Shown here in pieces: positions 39,117-47,811 of a DNA stretch of 53,096 nucleotides. Origin of the DNA: Acidobacteriota bacterium (lineage in GTDB: Bacteria > Acidobacteriota > Terriglobia > Bryobacterales > Bryobacteraceae); the NCBI GenBank assembly GCA_026393985.1, contig JAPKZB010000057.1, positions 1 through 53,096 on the forward strand, given 5' to 3'. Position 1 is the stretch's first letter; every line of letters begins with the position of its first letter. The notes under the pieces are model-generated. The model ran no database searches, was not told the DNA's origin, and worked only from the letters and a program-made list of their open reading frames with translations. Both the position numbers and the translations under genes were made by a program.

Positions 39117-41401
39117 GGCTCCAAAGCGTAAACCAGCAGCGCGGCGTCGTTCGCAATCGCCACGTACTGCCGGCCGTCTACCGCATACGCCATCGGCGAA
39201 CTGCGAATCGATGCCCCCGTCCCGTGGTGCCAGAGAATCTTCCCGGTCGCCGCATCGAGCGCCATCAGATTCCCTTCGCGCGACCCGGCAAACACCAGCC
39301 CGCCCGCCGTCGCCAGCACCCCGGCCGAGTGCGAACCCACCTGAATCCGCGTGCTCCACTTCCGGTCGCCCGTCGCCGGGTCCAGCGCCCGGATGAAGCC
39401 CTGCTCGCCCACCTTCTCGTCCTCCCGCTGCCCGCCTCCGGTAAACGGTTGCCCCGGCTCCGGTTTCTTCGTCTCGGTGAAGTAAGTGGCGCAGGTCTCG
39501 CGCACCGTGAGATAAAACAGCCCTGTTACCGGGCTGAACGAAGGCGCGGCGAAGTTGGTCGCCCCCAGCGCGTCCGGGCACGCATAATTGCCCTCCGGCG
39601 TCGGCGTCGTATTCGGCAGCACAATCGGCCTGCCCCGCGCATCGAGACCCTTCGCCCAGGTCTGGTTGGCAAACGCCTGCCCGGCCACAAACTCGCCCGT
39701 CACCCGGTCAATGGCGTAATAGAACGCGTTCCGGTTGGCCATGATCAGCAGCTTGCGCCGCTGTCCCTTTACCACCGCGTCCACCAGCACCGGCGTCTCG
39801 TTGGCGTCCCAGTCGTGCACATCGTGCGGCGTGTACTGGAAGTGCCACTTGATCCGCCCTGTCGCCGGATCCAGCGCCAGGACGCTGTCCGAATAGAGGT
39901 TATCGCCCGCCCGGTCCACGCCGTTGTAGTCCGGACCCGGATTGCCCGTTGTCCAGAACAGCGTGTTCGTCTCGACGTCAAACGTCCCGGTCATCCACGT
40001 CGGCGCCCCGCCGTACTTGGCCGAATCTCCCGCCCAGCTCCCCCGGTTCGGGTCCCCCGGCGGCGCCACTGTATCGGTTCGCCACAGCCGCTTGCCGGTC
40101 TTGGCGTCGAAAGAGTACACAAATCCCGTCAGCGCGCACTCGCCCGCCGTAATTCCCACGGCAATCTGCCCGTTCAACGCCAGCGGCGCGTGCGTAATCG
40201 AAAACCCCTTCCGGTAATCCTCCACTTCGACGTCGAAAATCACGTTGCCCGTCTTGGCGTCCAGCGCCACCAGATGCGCGTCCAGCGTCGCCAGGTACAC
40301 CCGGTCGCCCAGCACGGCCACGCCCCGGTTCGTCATCACCGTGCACTGGCTGTGCACCTCCGGCAGCTCCCGCTTATACTCCCAGATCCGCCGCCCCGTC
40401 CGCGCGTCCAGCGCCGCCGCGTTGCTCCGCGGCCCGGTGACGAACATCAGCCCATCCACCACAATCGGCACCGTCTGAATGTTCGAAGCCCCGAACTGAT
40501 ACGTCCAGGCATTGCGCAAGCTCCGCACGTTGGCCGGCGTCACCTGCTTCAGCTCCGAAAAATGCTGCCCCGTCAGGTCGCCCCAGTAGGTCAGCCAGTT
40601 CTGCGGCTCCCGCCGCGCATTCCGGATCCGCTCCCACGTCACGTTCCAGTCTGCCGCCGGCTTCCACTCGGCGGCTTCCACCTTCCCCGCCTTCAAAAAC
40701 GCCAGCACGTCGTTCGTCTCGGCCGGCGTCAGCTTCGCCGCCGGCATCAGGCTCTGGTGCGTCGGCGTCACCGCGCTTACCCCGGCCTTGTCGAGCAGAT
40801 GCAGCTTCTCCTGCCGGTCCATCAGTTGAATCGAAAACGTGTCTTCGTTCTTCGCCACGCCCGTCAGCGTCCGCCCGTCGCGCAACTTCACATTCACCGT
40901 TCGGAATCCCGCCCGCAGCTTCGCGCTCGGCTCCCGCACCGACTGCCGGAGATCCTCCTGCCGCCGCTCCTGCGCAATCGTCGTCAGGTCCGGTCCCAGA
41001 CGTCCTCCCCGGCCCTGCACCATATGGCAGCTCCCGCATCCCGCCGCTCCGAAAAACAGCGCCGCCCCCGCCCGCGCGTCTCCCGTCACCGCCGTCTCCG
41101 GCTTCGATCCTTCGAGCGACCGCAGGTACGCCACCACCGCCTTGGCGTCCTCCTCCGGCATCGGAAACGCCGGCATCTGCGTCCCCGCAATGCCCTTGAC
41201 GATGTTCCGCAGAATCGCCTCGTCGCTGCCGCCCGATTTCCAGTCGCCCCGCGTCAGGTTCGGCGCCCGCCCGCCCAGCGCCCGCGCCCCGTGGCACGCC
41301 GCGCAGTTCTTCTCAAACAGCTCACTACCCCGCGCCACCGGGTTCCCGTGTGGCGACTGCGCCAGCGCGACCCCGGCAACCAACAGAAATCTTACGATCA
41401 T
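39113..41401 (-). CDS. Diheme PQQ-type quinoprotein dehydrogenase
   Basis: About 762 aa. A signal peptide (IVRFLLVAGVALAQS) is followed by two c-type heme sites, CAACH near residue 34 and CGSCH about 90 residues later, each in a cytochrome c-like helix context. A full eight-bladed PQQ propeller follows, with repeated W-motifs such as LNGQIAVGITAGE, DWDANETPVLVD and LMALDAATGKILWHH. Family members oxidise alcohols or sugars and pass electrons to c hemes. Heme attachment at the N-terminus instead of a single C-terminal heme is unusual compared with quinohemoprotein alcohol dehydrogenases. ATG 41401 has TAGACT 7 nt upstream. It depends on the ccm system at 25-32 kb. Confidence 0.9.
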   Translation of the reverse strand: MIVRFLLVAGVALAQSPHGNPVARGSELFEKNCAACHGARALGGRAPNLTRGDWKSGGSDEAILRNIVKGIAGTQMPAFPMPEEDAKAVVAYLRSLEGSKPETAVTGDARAGAALFFGAAGCGSCHMVQGRGGRLGPDLTTIAQERRQEDLRQSVREPSAKLRAGFRTVNVKLRDGRTLTGVAKNEDTFSIQLMDRQEKLHLLDKAGVSAVTPTHQSLMPAAKLTPAETNDVLAFLKAGKVEAAEWKPAADWNVTWERIRNARREPQNWLTYWGDLTGQHFSELKQVTPANVRSLRNAWTYQFGASNIQTVPIVVDGLMFVTGPRSNAAALDARTGRRIWEYKRELPEVHSQCTVMTNRGVAVLGDRVYLATLDAHLVALDAKTGNVIFDVEVEDYRKGFSITHAPLALNGQIAVGITAGECALTGFVYSFDAKTGKRLWRTDTVAPPGDPNRGSWAGDSAKYGGAPTWMTGTFDVETNTLFWTTGNPGPDYNGVDRAGDNLYSDSVLALDPATGRIKWHFQYTPHDVHDWDANETPVLVDAVVKGQRRKLLIMANRNAFYYAIDRVTGEFVAGQAFANQTWAKGLDARGRPIVLPNTTPTPEGNYACPDALGATNFAAPSFSPVTGLFYLTVRETCATYFTETKKPEPGQPFTGGGQREDEKVGEQGFIRALDPATGDRKWSTRIQVGSHSAGVLATAGGLVFAGSREGNLMALDAATGKILWHHGTGASIRSSPMAYAVDGRQYVAIANDAALLVYALEP

Positions 41402-41408
41402 GCGCACG

Positions 41409-41414
41409 AGTCTA
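41409..41414 (-). promoter_or_regulatory. Putative -10 (TAGACT) of the quinoprotein/glycosyltransferase operon
   Basis: On the minus strand TAGACT ends 7 nt before ATG 41401. No Shine-Dalgarno is present, so a leaderless transcript is predicted. The upstream permease gene ends only 38 bp before this element, so read-through is also possible. Confidence 0.4.
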
Positions 41415-41451
41415 TCGCGCCCCGCGCCGCCACTTCAAATCTCCTGCCGCC

Positions 41452-44400
41452 CTACTCCGACCGCAGCGCCTCCAGCAGCGGTGTCCGCAGCGCCGCCCGC
41501 GTCGCCCCCACCGAAGCCGTCAACCCCGTCACGAACACGGCCGCCAGCAAACCCACCATCGCCGCCACCGGCGGCGCCTGGCCCCGGTCGTACAACGCCG
41601 GCGCCACCGCCAGCAGCGCGCATCCAGCCCCCACCCCTAAACCCAAACTCAGCAGCAGCACGCTCTCAAGCACAATCACCTGCGCCACCTCCCGGCCCGT
41701 AAACCCCACCGCCCGCAGCAGCGCCAACTCCCGCCGCCGCTCCAGCACATTCCGCAGCAGAACCGCCCCTAACCCGAACGTCCCCAGCAGCAGACCCAGC
41801 GCCCCCAGCACCTGAAACGTCGACAGATAGGCATGCTCCACCCGCAGATACTGCGCCAGCTTCTCGCTCACCGTCATCACGTCCAGCCCGGCATCGGAGA
41901 ACTGCTCCTCCAATCCCGCCGCCGGCCCTTTTTCAAACAGCATCATCCGGAAGCCCTGCTCGCCCGGAAACGCCCGCAAGAACCCCTTCTCCCCCACCAT
42001 CACCTCGCTCTGCAGCACGCTCCCCGGCACCGTCGCCACAAACCGGATTCGCACCCCGCCATCAAGCGTCATCTCCTCGCCCACCGCCTTGTGCAAAATA
42101 TACTGCAGCGAATTGGCGTCCGCCGCCGCCGGCAGCGCCCCGTCCGCGAGTGGCTCATCAAGCGCCGGCACCAAACCCTCCGGCAGCGCCACCACCTTCG
42201 GCCGCCCCGGCGCGTACAGATTCAAACAACTGGCGTCTTCCCCCGGCCGCACCCGCAGCATCACCGCCCCGTCCAATTTTTCATACAGCGGCGATTGGCT
42301 CTCGGCAATGTACCCGTACTTGCCGAACGCCAACGCCCCCGCCGGTGGATGCCGGAACGCCTCGAGCGAGATCAGCAGAAACGTCGCAAACGCAATCAGC
42401 GCAATCGTCATCATCGACCGCACCGGCCTTTGCCCCGCGTTCGCCCACGCCAACCGCCCCAGCGAATTAAACTCCCCGCCGTTGCTCGCCTCAAGCCACG
42501 CCCGGCTCCCCAGCGTCCCGCCCAACAGCAGCAAAAATCCCGCCCCGAAAAATCCCCCCTCAGCCGGCATCCGGCCAGCCGCCGCCGCCCCGGCTAACAA
42601 CAACCCGCCTGCCGCAAATCCCGCCGCCACCCACCGCATCCGCTCCGCCGTCCGCGGCAGATCATCCAGCTGCCGGCCCGCCAACAGCTCCCACGGCGAC
42701 AATCCCCGCATCCGCCGCAGCGTAATCACCACCACCAGCACCCCCACCACCACGCCCGGCACCACCGCCCCTCGCAGCGCCCCCGGCGAAAAATGCAGCG
42801 CCAACGCCTGCGTGCCCACTGCTTCGTTCCACCACGTCCGCAGCCCGTACAGCAACCCGCTGGCGTATCCCCACGCCCCCACGCAGCCCACCACCGTCCC
42901 CAGCAGGCCCAGCACCAGCCCCTCGCCCACAAAAATCCGCCGCACCTCCCCCCGCGTATACCCCAGCGACAAATACAGCCCAATCTCCCGCAGCCGCTGC
43001 TCAATCCCCAATCGGAAAAACAGCGCCGTCAGCAAAAACGCCGCAATCATCACAAAGCCGCTGAACATCGCAAAATACATCCCGAAATCGGTGCTTCCCG
43101 CCGACGCCGCCAGCGCCTGCGCCCGCACCGGCAGCAGCGTCAAGCCGTCCCGCGCCAGGTCCACGCTCGGCAAAAACGCCGCAATCCATGCCTGCTCCTT
43201 CCCCGCCGGATACAGCCTCACCCCGGAAACCTTTCCAAACCGCGTCCCCCACAGCCGCTGCCCCTCGGCCAGCGAAACAAACGCCTTCGGCGTCGTCCGG
43301 TACTGCTCCCAATACTTCTCATCCACCGACCGGATCTTGTTCAAATCCATCGGAAACGGCGGATCCCAATCCGCCACCGTGTTCGCGTCGCTGATGCCCG
43401 GATAGTCCGGCGCCATCGCCCGGTCTCCCAGCGCCGTCCGCCCGGCCACGGCAAACGTCTCCCGCGCCGTATCGAGCTTGCCCTCGGCGCGCCAGACGTA
43501 ATACTCCATCTCCAGCCGGTCCCCCGGCTTCGCCCCCAGCTCCCGCTCCGTCCACGCGTTCAGCCGCACGCCCTCGCTCACCTCCGGCGTCGCCGTCACC
43601 AGCGAATACGGCACCTCCTTGCGCCCCACCCGCATCGAGTTCGCCAGGTAAGTCAACAGCGGCTCGGCCCGCAACCCCAGCTTCCCCGCCGTCTCGTTGA
43701 TCCGCCCCACCTGATCATCCCGCAGCAGCCCGGCCCCGCTCTCCAGCTGCATCCCCCCCTCTACCGGCCGCAGCTTCAGCCCCAAGTCCTCCATCCGCAG
43801 CCCGTCCCGCAGCTCCGCCTCCGTCACCAGCGGCCCCTGCACCAGCAGCACGTTCGCCCGCCCCGCCTGCTCGAGCTCCTTCTGCAGCGTCGACAGCGCG
43901 ACATACACCACCCGCAGCTCCCCCTGCCGCGGCTCGAGCGCCAATCCCCCCGGCGCCGTCTTCTTCACCCGGAATCTTACCGTCCGTACCGATCCCTCCC
44001 GCCGCCCGTGCAGCGACTCCTGCGGAATCTCGCTCGGCTTCTCAATCCGCACCAGCACCCCGTCGCCCGCCTTGGCGCCAAACTCCCGCGCCAGCGCCTC
44101 GCTCACCACCGCTTCCCGCTCCCCCAACGCCTCCGGCGCCATCCCCTGCAGCTTCCAATACCGCTCATCCACCCCGTAAATCAACACCTTCGACGCCGAC
44201 CGGCTGCTCTCCTGATGCTTCACAATTCCCGAAAAATGCAGCACCGGCGCCATCACCCGGCCCTTCACCGCCAACCGCTCCGCCACCCCCTCGGTAAACG
44301 GCAGCGCCGCCACCACCGCCCCGTCCACCCGCCCCAACCGCCCCAACGCCAGCGCTCGCAGCGAAGCCTGCACCGACTCGCCCACCATCTGCGCCCCCAC

Positions 44401-44478
44401 CAATACCGCCACCGCCACTGCCACCCCGGCCACCACCGCCAGGTTCGTCCGCCAAAACCACAACAGATTTCTAATCAT
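41452..44478 (-). CDS. Large FtsX/MacB-type ABC exporter permease
   Basis: 1008 aa. An N-terminal helix (TNLAVVAGVAVAVAVLVGA) is followed by a large extracytoplasmic MacB-like core (about residues 45-450), then FtsX helices (FGMYFAMFSGFVMIAAFLLT), a second periplasmic part and a second FtsX set ending FVTGLTASVGATRAALRTPL. The duplicated FtsX layout is that of LolCE/ADOP-like permeases, which pull lipids or lipoproteins out of the membrane by mechanotransmission. It starts as ATGA overlapping the ATPase stop. The cargo is unknown; a glycolipid or lipid product of the same operon is a reasonable guess. Confidence 0.88.
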   Translation of the reverse strand: MIRNLLWFWRTNLAVVAGVAVAVAVLVGAQMVGESVQASLRALALGRLGRVDGAVVAALPFTEGVAERLAVKGRVMAPVLHFSGIVKHQESSRSASKVLIYGVDERYWKLQGMAPEALGEREAVVSEALAREFGAKAGDGVLVRIEKPSEIPQESLHGRREGSVRTVRFRVKKTAPGGLALEPRQGELRVVYVALSTLQKELEQAGRANVLLVQGPLVTEAELRDGLRMEDLGLKLRPVEGGMQLESGAGLLRDDQVGRINETAGKLGLRAEPLLTYLANSMRVGRKEVPYSLVTATPEVSEGVRLNAWTERELGAKPGDRLEMEYYVWRAEGKLDTARETFAVAGRTALGDRAMAPDYPGISDANTVADWDPPFPMDLNKIRSVDEKYWEQYRTTPKAFVSLAEGQRLWGTRFGKVSGVRLYPAGKEQAWIAAFLPSVDLARDGLTLLPVRAQALAASAGSTDFGMYFAMFSGFVMIAAFLLTALFFRLGIEQRLREIGLYLSLGYTRGEVRRIFVGEGLVLGLLGTVVGCVGAWGYASGLLYGLRTWWNEAVGTQALALHFSPGALRGAVVPGVVVGVLVVVITLRRMRGLSPWELLAGRQLDDLPRTAERMRWVAAGFAAGGLLLAGAAAAGRMPAEGGFFGAGFLLLLGGTLGSRAWLEASNGGEFNSLGRLAWANAGQRPVRSMMTIALIAFATFLLISLEAFRHPPAGALAFGKYGYIAESQSPLYEKLDGAVMLRVRPGEDASCLNLYAPGRPKVVALPEGLVPALDEPLADGALPAAADANSLQYILHKAVGEEMTLDGGVRIRFVATVPGSVLQSEVMVGEKGFLRAFPGEQGFRMMLFEKGPAAGLEEQFSDAGLDVMTVSEKLAQYLRVEHAYLSTFQVLGALGLLLGTFGLGAVLLRNVLERRRELALLRAVGFTGREVAQVIVLESVLLLSLGLGVGAGCALLAVAPALYDRGQAPPVAAMVGLLAAVFVTGLTASVGATRAALRTPLLEALRSE

Positions 44479-45146
44479 CCCGCCACTTCTTCGAGCCGCC
44501 GCCCCGCCATCCGGTACCGCCGCTCCATCCGCCCGGCCAGCGTCGCGCTGTGCGTCACCACCACCAGCATCATCCCGGAATCATTCTGCAAATCAAGCAG
44601 CAGATCCATCACCTCGCCCGCCGTCTTCTCGTCCAGATTCCCCGTCGGCTCATCGCACAACAGCAGCTCCGGCTGCCGGATCAACGCCCGCGCAATCGCC
44701 ACCCGCTGCTTCTCCCCGCCCGACAGCTCCGCCGGCCGGTGCCCCAGCCGCCCGCCCAAGCCCACCCGCCGCAGCAGCTCCCCGGCTCGCTCCGCCGCCC
44801 CCGCGTCCGCCTTGCCCACTAGCGTGGGCGTCAGTACGTTCTCCCGCACCGTGCACTGCGGCAGCAGACAGTGATCCTGAAAAATGTACCCGATCTTCTC
44901 GTTGCGAAACCGCGCCTGCGCCGCCTCGCCCAGCTCCCACGGCCGCACCCCGCCAAACTCCATCGTTCCGCCCGAAGGCGCATCGAGCAGCCCCAGAATA
45001 TGCAGCAGCGTACTCTTGCCGCACCCCGACGGCCCCACAATCGAGATGCGGTCCCGCCGCTCGATCCGCAGGTCCACCCCCGCAAGCACCGGCAGCTCCC
45101 CGGCCGCCGTCCGGTATACCTTTGCAATCTGGCTAAGTGTAATCAC
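44475..45146 (-). CDS. ABC transporter ATPase (LolD/MacB class)
   Basis: About 223 aa from GTG 45146, which overlaps the glycosyltransferase stop as GTGA. Walker A is VGPSGCGKSTLLHILG, the signature is LSGGEKQRVAIARA, Walker B is ELLLCDEPTGNLDE, and the switch is VVVTHSATLAG. LDEKTAGEVMDLLLDLQ after Walker B and the LolD-like start mark the lipoprotein/lipid exporter class. It pairs with the adjacent FtsX-type permease. Confidence 0.92.
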   Translation of the reverse strand: MITLSQIAKVYRTAAGELPVLAGVDLRIERRDRISIVGPSGCGKSTLLHILGLLDAPSGGTMEFGGVRPWELGEAAQARFRNEKIGYIFQDHCLLPQCTVRENVLTPTLVGKADAGAAERAGELLRRVGLGGRLGHRPAELSGGEKQRVAIARALIRQPELLLCDEPTGNLDEKTAGEVMDLLLDLQNDSGMMLVVVTHSATLAGRMERRYRMAGRRLEEVAG

Positions 45147-46378
45147 GCGACTCCATGGTAAACGTCCAGCGCCGCCCGCGTCATCGCCGCCATCGAGTAG
45201 TGCTCCCGCACCCCCGCCTCGCCCCGCGCTCCCAACTCCCGCCGCAGCGCCGCATCGTCCCGCAGCTGCGCCAGCGCCGCGGCCAGCGCCCCCGGGTCCC
45301 GCGGCGGCACCAGCAGTCCGCCGCCTGTCTTCCGGATCATCTCCGGAAACGCCCCGTGCGCCGGCTGCACCACCGGCGTCCCGCACGCCCAGCTCTCCAG
45401 CACAAACAACCCCTTCGGCTCCACGTACTCCGTCGGCACCGACAACACATCCATCCCCCGCAGAAACTCCGCCTTCCCCTCCCGGTCCGGCGAGCCGTGG
45501 TAAATCATCCGCTTCTCCCACTTCGCCAGATACTCCCGGTGCTCCGGCAGGTTGTACCCCGCCGCGTGCAGCTCCACGCCCTCGAGCCTCTCGACGGCCT
45601 CAATCAAATGATGCAGCCCCTTCTCCGGCGCAATCCGGGCAAAAAAGCCCACGCGAAACCCCGCGTGCCGCTTCTCCGCCGGCCCTAAATCCGTAAAGTT
45701 AATCCCCAGCGGCACCACCCGCACCTTCGCCGCCGGAATGCCCAGATACCCTGTCATGTAACTGGCATAGTACTCGCTCGTCGCCACAAACGCGTCCACA
45801 TGGCGGATCTGTTGCCGGATTAACTCCATACTCCGGCTCCGCCACGGCTGGGCCAGCCCGTCCAGAAACAGGTCCTCGCCCTGCAGCGTGCACACCACCG
45901 GCGAACCCGTCACCCGCTTCATCGGCTCGGCCAGCGCAATCAACAGCGTAAACGGCAGGCTGATCACATCCGGCCGGCTCTCGGTCGCAAGCCACTCCGT
46001 CAGCTTGTCGAACTCTTTCCGGATCGGCCCCCCCTCCCCCTCAAGCATCGACACCGTCATCTCGCCCAGAAACTTCGGGTCCACCCCCACCGACCGCTGC
46101 GACGCCATCCGCAGCGCCGCTTCCGAATCCCACAACTTATCCAAAAACCGCGGCGTATGCCGGAACAGCGCCGATTTCTGCTGCAGATACACGCTGATCC
46201 CGCCAAAGAAAACCCGGTTCAGGCTGTGGTTTACCTCATCGGTCAGCGTGGGCGTGTAAACCGGCGTCAGCACCACATCATGCCCCGCCGCCCGCAACGC
46301 CCCCGCCAGCGCGTTGTCCCGCATGCAGGAGCCGCAGTACATATTGGCGGCTCCCGCGGTAATGTAAACGATCTTCAC
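45143..46378 (-). CDS. Family 4 glycosyltransferase (operon 2)
   Basis: 411 aa. The N-terminal VYITAGAANMYCGSCMRDNA is a recognisable start of a GT4 subgroup that carries a CGSC motif. The C-domain has VGFFARIAPEKGLHHLIEA and the E-x7-E motif TEYVEPKGLFVLESWACG. GTG 46378 abuts the upstream TAG. Downstream it overlaps the exporter ATPase. Lying between a possible acyl-reducing pair and a lipid-type ABC exporter, it may glycosylate the lipid or aldehyde-derived product before export. Confidence 0.9.
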   Translation of the reverse strand: MKIVYITAGAANMYCGSCMRDNALAGALRAAGHDVVLTPVYTPTLTDEVNHSLNRVFFGGISVYLQQKSALFRHTPRFLDKLWDSEAALRMASQRSVGVDPKFLGEMTVSMLEGEGGPIRKEFDKLTEWLATESRPDVISLPFTLLIALAEPMKRVTGSPVVCTLQGEDLFLDGLAQPWRSRSMELIRQQIRHVDAFVATSEYYASYMTGYLGIPAAKVRVVPLGINFTDLGPAEKRHAGFRVGFFARIAPEKGLHHLIEAVERLEGVELHAAGYNLPEHREYLAKWEKRMIYHGSPDREGKAEFLRGMDVLSVPTEYVEPKGLFVLESWACGTPVVQPAHGAFPEMIRKTGGGLLVPPRDPGALAAALAQLRDDAALRRELGARGEAGVREHYSMAAMTRAALDVYHGVA

Positions 46379-47808
46379 TAGCCCACCAGTTCAGGCACCG
46401 CTTGAAACGCCCGGCGCGAGTACAGATGGTCGAACAGATTCCCCTCGTGCGGCTGATCCCACGAAATCTTCATCGTCGAGATCGGCCCCAGATTCAGCCG
46501 CCCGATGTGCGGATTCGCAAGCAGCCGCTGGTGCAGCCGCTTGTCGTTGGTCAACGCCGTGCAAACCAGCGTCGGTCCCAGACACTCCGGCAGATCATGC
46601 GGTTCCACCTGCACCACGCTCACATGCGGATAGCCGAACTCGCGGTTGGCCAGCGAGTGCTCCTTCGACGGCACGTGGATCACCGACGGCAGCAGATACG
46701 TGCACCCGTCCCATTCGGCCACCCGCCCGCTCCCGCGCACCTTCGCGCACAGGTCCTCGGCCCCGCCGTCGAGTTCGGAATCCACCATCGCGCTGATCCG
46801 CTTGGCCACGTCCGGATTCGCCAGCGGCGCCACGGCCGCGTTCGGGTCGTCCTCGGCCGTTGGCTTAATTCTCGCCAGCCGCTCGGCCAGCGCCTCGGCC
46901 AGCGCCCGCCCGTCGCCCGTCGTCCAGATGCTCGAACAGTTCACGCACGACCGGCCCGAGTTGTTCGACACCGAATCCACCATCAGATCGAGATACTTCT
47001 CCCAACCCGCCGCCCCGTCGTCGGCCAGGATGATCTTCGAATAGCCCGGCCCGTGAATCTCAATCCGCGGATCCCCGCTCCACGCCTTGGCCGCCGCCAC
47101 GTCGCCGAACAGCATCCCGCGCCCCGTACCCCGCAGAATCTCGCCGCCGCCCGCGTGGCTCGTCGGATAGTAACCGAACACCTCGGCCGGCACCCCGGCC
47201 TTCACGTAGGCTTGAATAATCCGGTACGGCGTCCACAGCTCCGAACTCCCCGGCTTCAGAATCAGCGGCGTCTTCAACGCAATCGCCGGCGCCCACAACG
47301 AATGTACCCCCGGCGAGTTCGACGGCAGAATCACCCCCATCGAATCCCCCCGCGGGAAGAAGCTCAGCGCCCGGCCGTCAATATCGCCCACGCCGCTGTC
47401 CAGCATGTCCAGATTCGGCAGCCGCGTCAGACCCATCAACACGGTCTCCATCGACGCGAGCACCCCCGCAATCTTGGCCATGTTCCGCCGCACCATCACC
47501 CACGGTAAACCCGTCGTCGCCGATACGGCCTCCACAAACTCCTGCGGCGACTGCGCGCTGTCGCCGAGCGGCAGCGTGTCGTTCAAAAAGTAGCCCGATG
47601 CCTTGCCCGCCATCGCAATCAACTCGCGCGTCGTAAAGCCCTGCAGAATCGCCGCCGCCTCGTGCTGCCGCGCCAGATCCCGCCGGATCAGCCCCGCGTT
47701 GGCCTGGCTCGCTTCGACAAACGGCTGCCGCGTCCGGTAGTGCACCGCCGTCGCCGTGTCCACGCTCCGGTACGGCTTGCCGTACCGCAATATCGGTAAG
47801 TGCAGCAT
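46378..47808 (-). CDS. Aldehyde dehydrogenase/acyl reductase-like enzyme
   Basis: 476 aa with an aldehyde-dehydrogenase fold. NAD-domain motifs are SMGVILPSNSPGVHSLWAPA and LKTPLILKPGSSELWTPYRI. The likely catalytic cysteine is in NNSGRSCVNCSS, near residues 287 and 290. The C-terminal segment NREFGYPHVSVVQ replaces the usual EIFGP. It differs from metabolic ALDHs and recalls LuxC-type acyl reductases. It starts 3 nt after the stop of an adenylate-forming enzyme, so the two are probably made in equal amounts and act together, as LuxE and LuxC do, reducing a carboxylate to an aldehyde. The activity is inferred. Confidence 0.78.
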   Translation of the reverse strand: MLHLPILRYGKPYRSVDTATAVHYRTRQPFVEASQANAGLIRRDLARQHEAAAILQGFTTRELIAMAGKASGYFLNDTLPLGDSAQSPQEFVEAVSATTGLPWVMVRRNMAKIAGVLASMETVLMGLTRLPNLDMLDSGVGDIDGRALSFFPRGDSMGVILPSNSPGVHSLWAPAIALKTPLILKPGSSELWTPYRIIQAYVKAGVPAEVFGYYPTSHAGGGEILRGTGRGMLFGDVAAAKAWSGDPRIEIHGPGYSKIILADDGAAGWEKYLDLMVDSVSNNSGRSCVNCSSIWTTGDGRALAEALAERLARIKPTAEDDPNAAVAPLANPDVAKRISAMVDSELDGGAEDLCAKVRGSGRVAEWDGCTYLLPSVIHVPSKEHSLANREFGYPHVSVVQVEPHDLPECLGPTLVCTALTNDKRLHQRLLANPHIGRLNLGPISTMKISWDQPHEGNLFDHLYSRRAFQAVPELVG

Positions 47809-47811
47809 GGC

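Noticed and set aside
39117-39581. Upstream extension of the first GT4 frame
   Set aside because: It is an out-of-frame reading of the quinoprotein gene; the GTGA start at 39116 gives the family N-terminus.
45147-45521. Upstream extension of the exporter ATPase frame
   Set aside because: Gly/Ala-rich out-of-frame reading of the glycosyltransferase gene; GTG 45146 is the sensible start.
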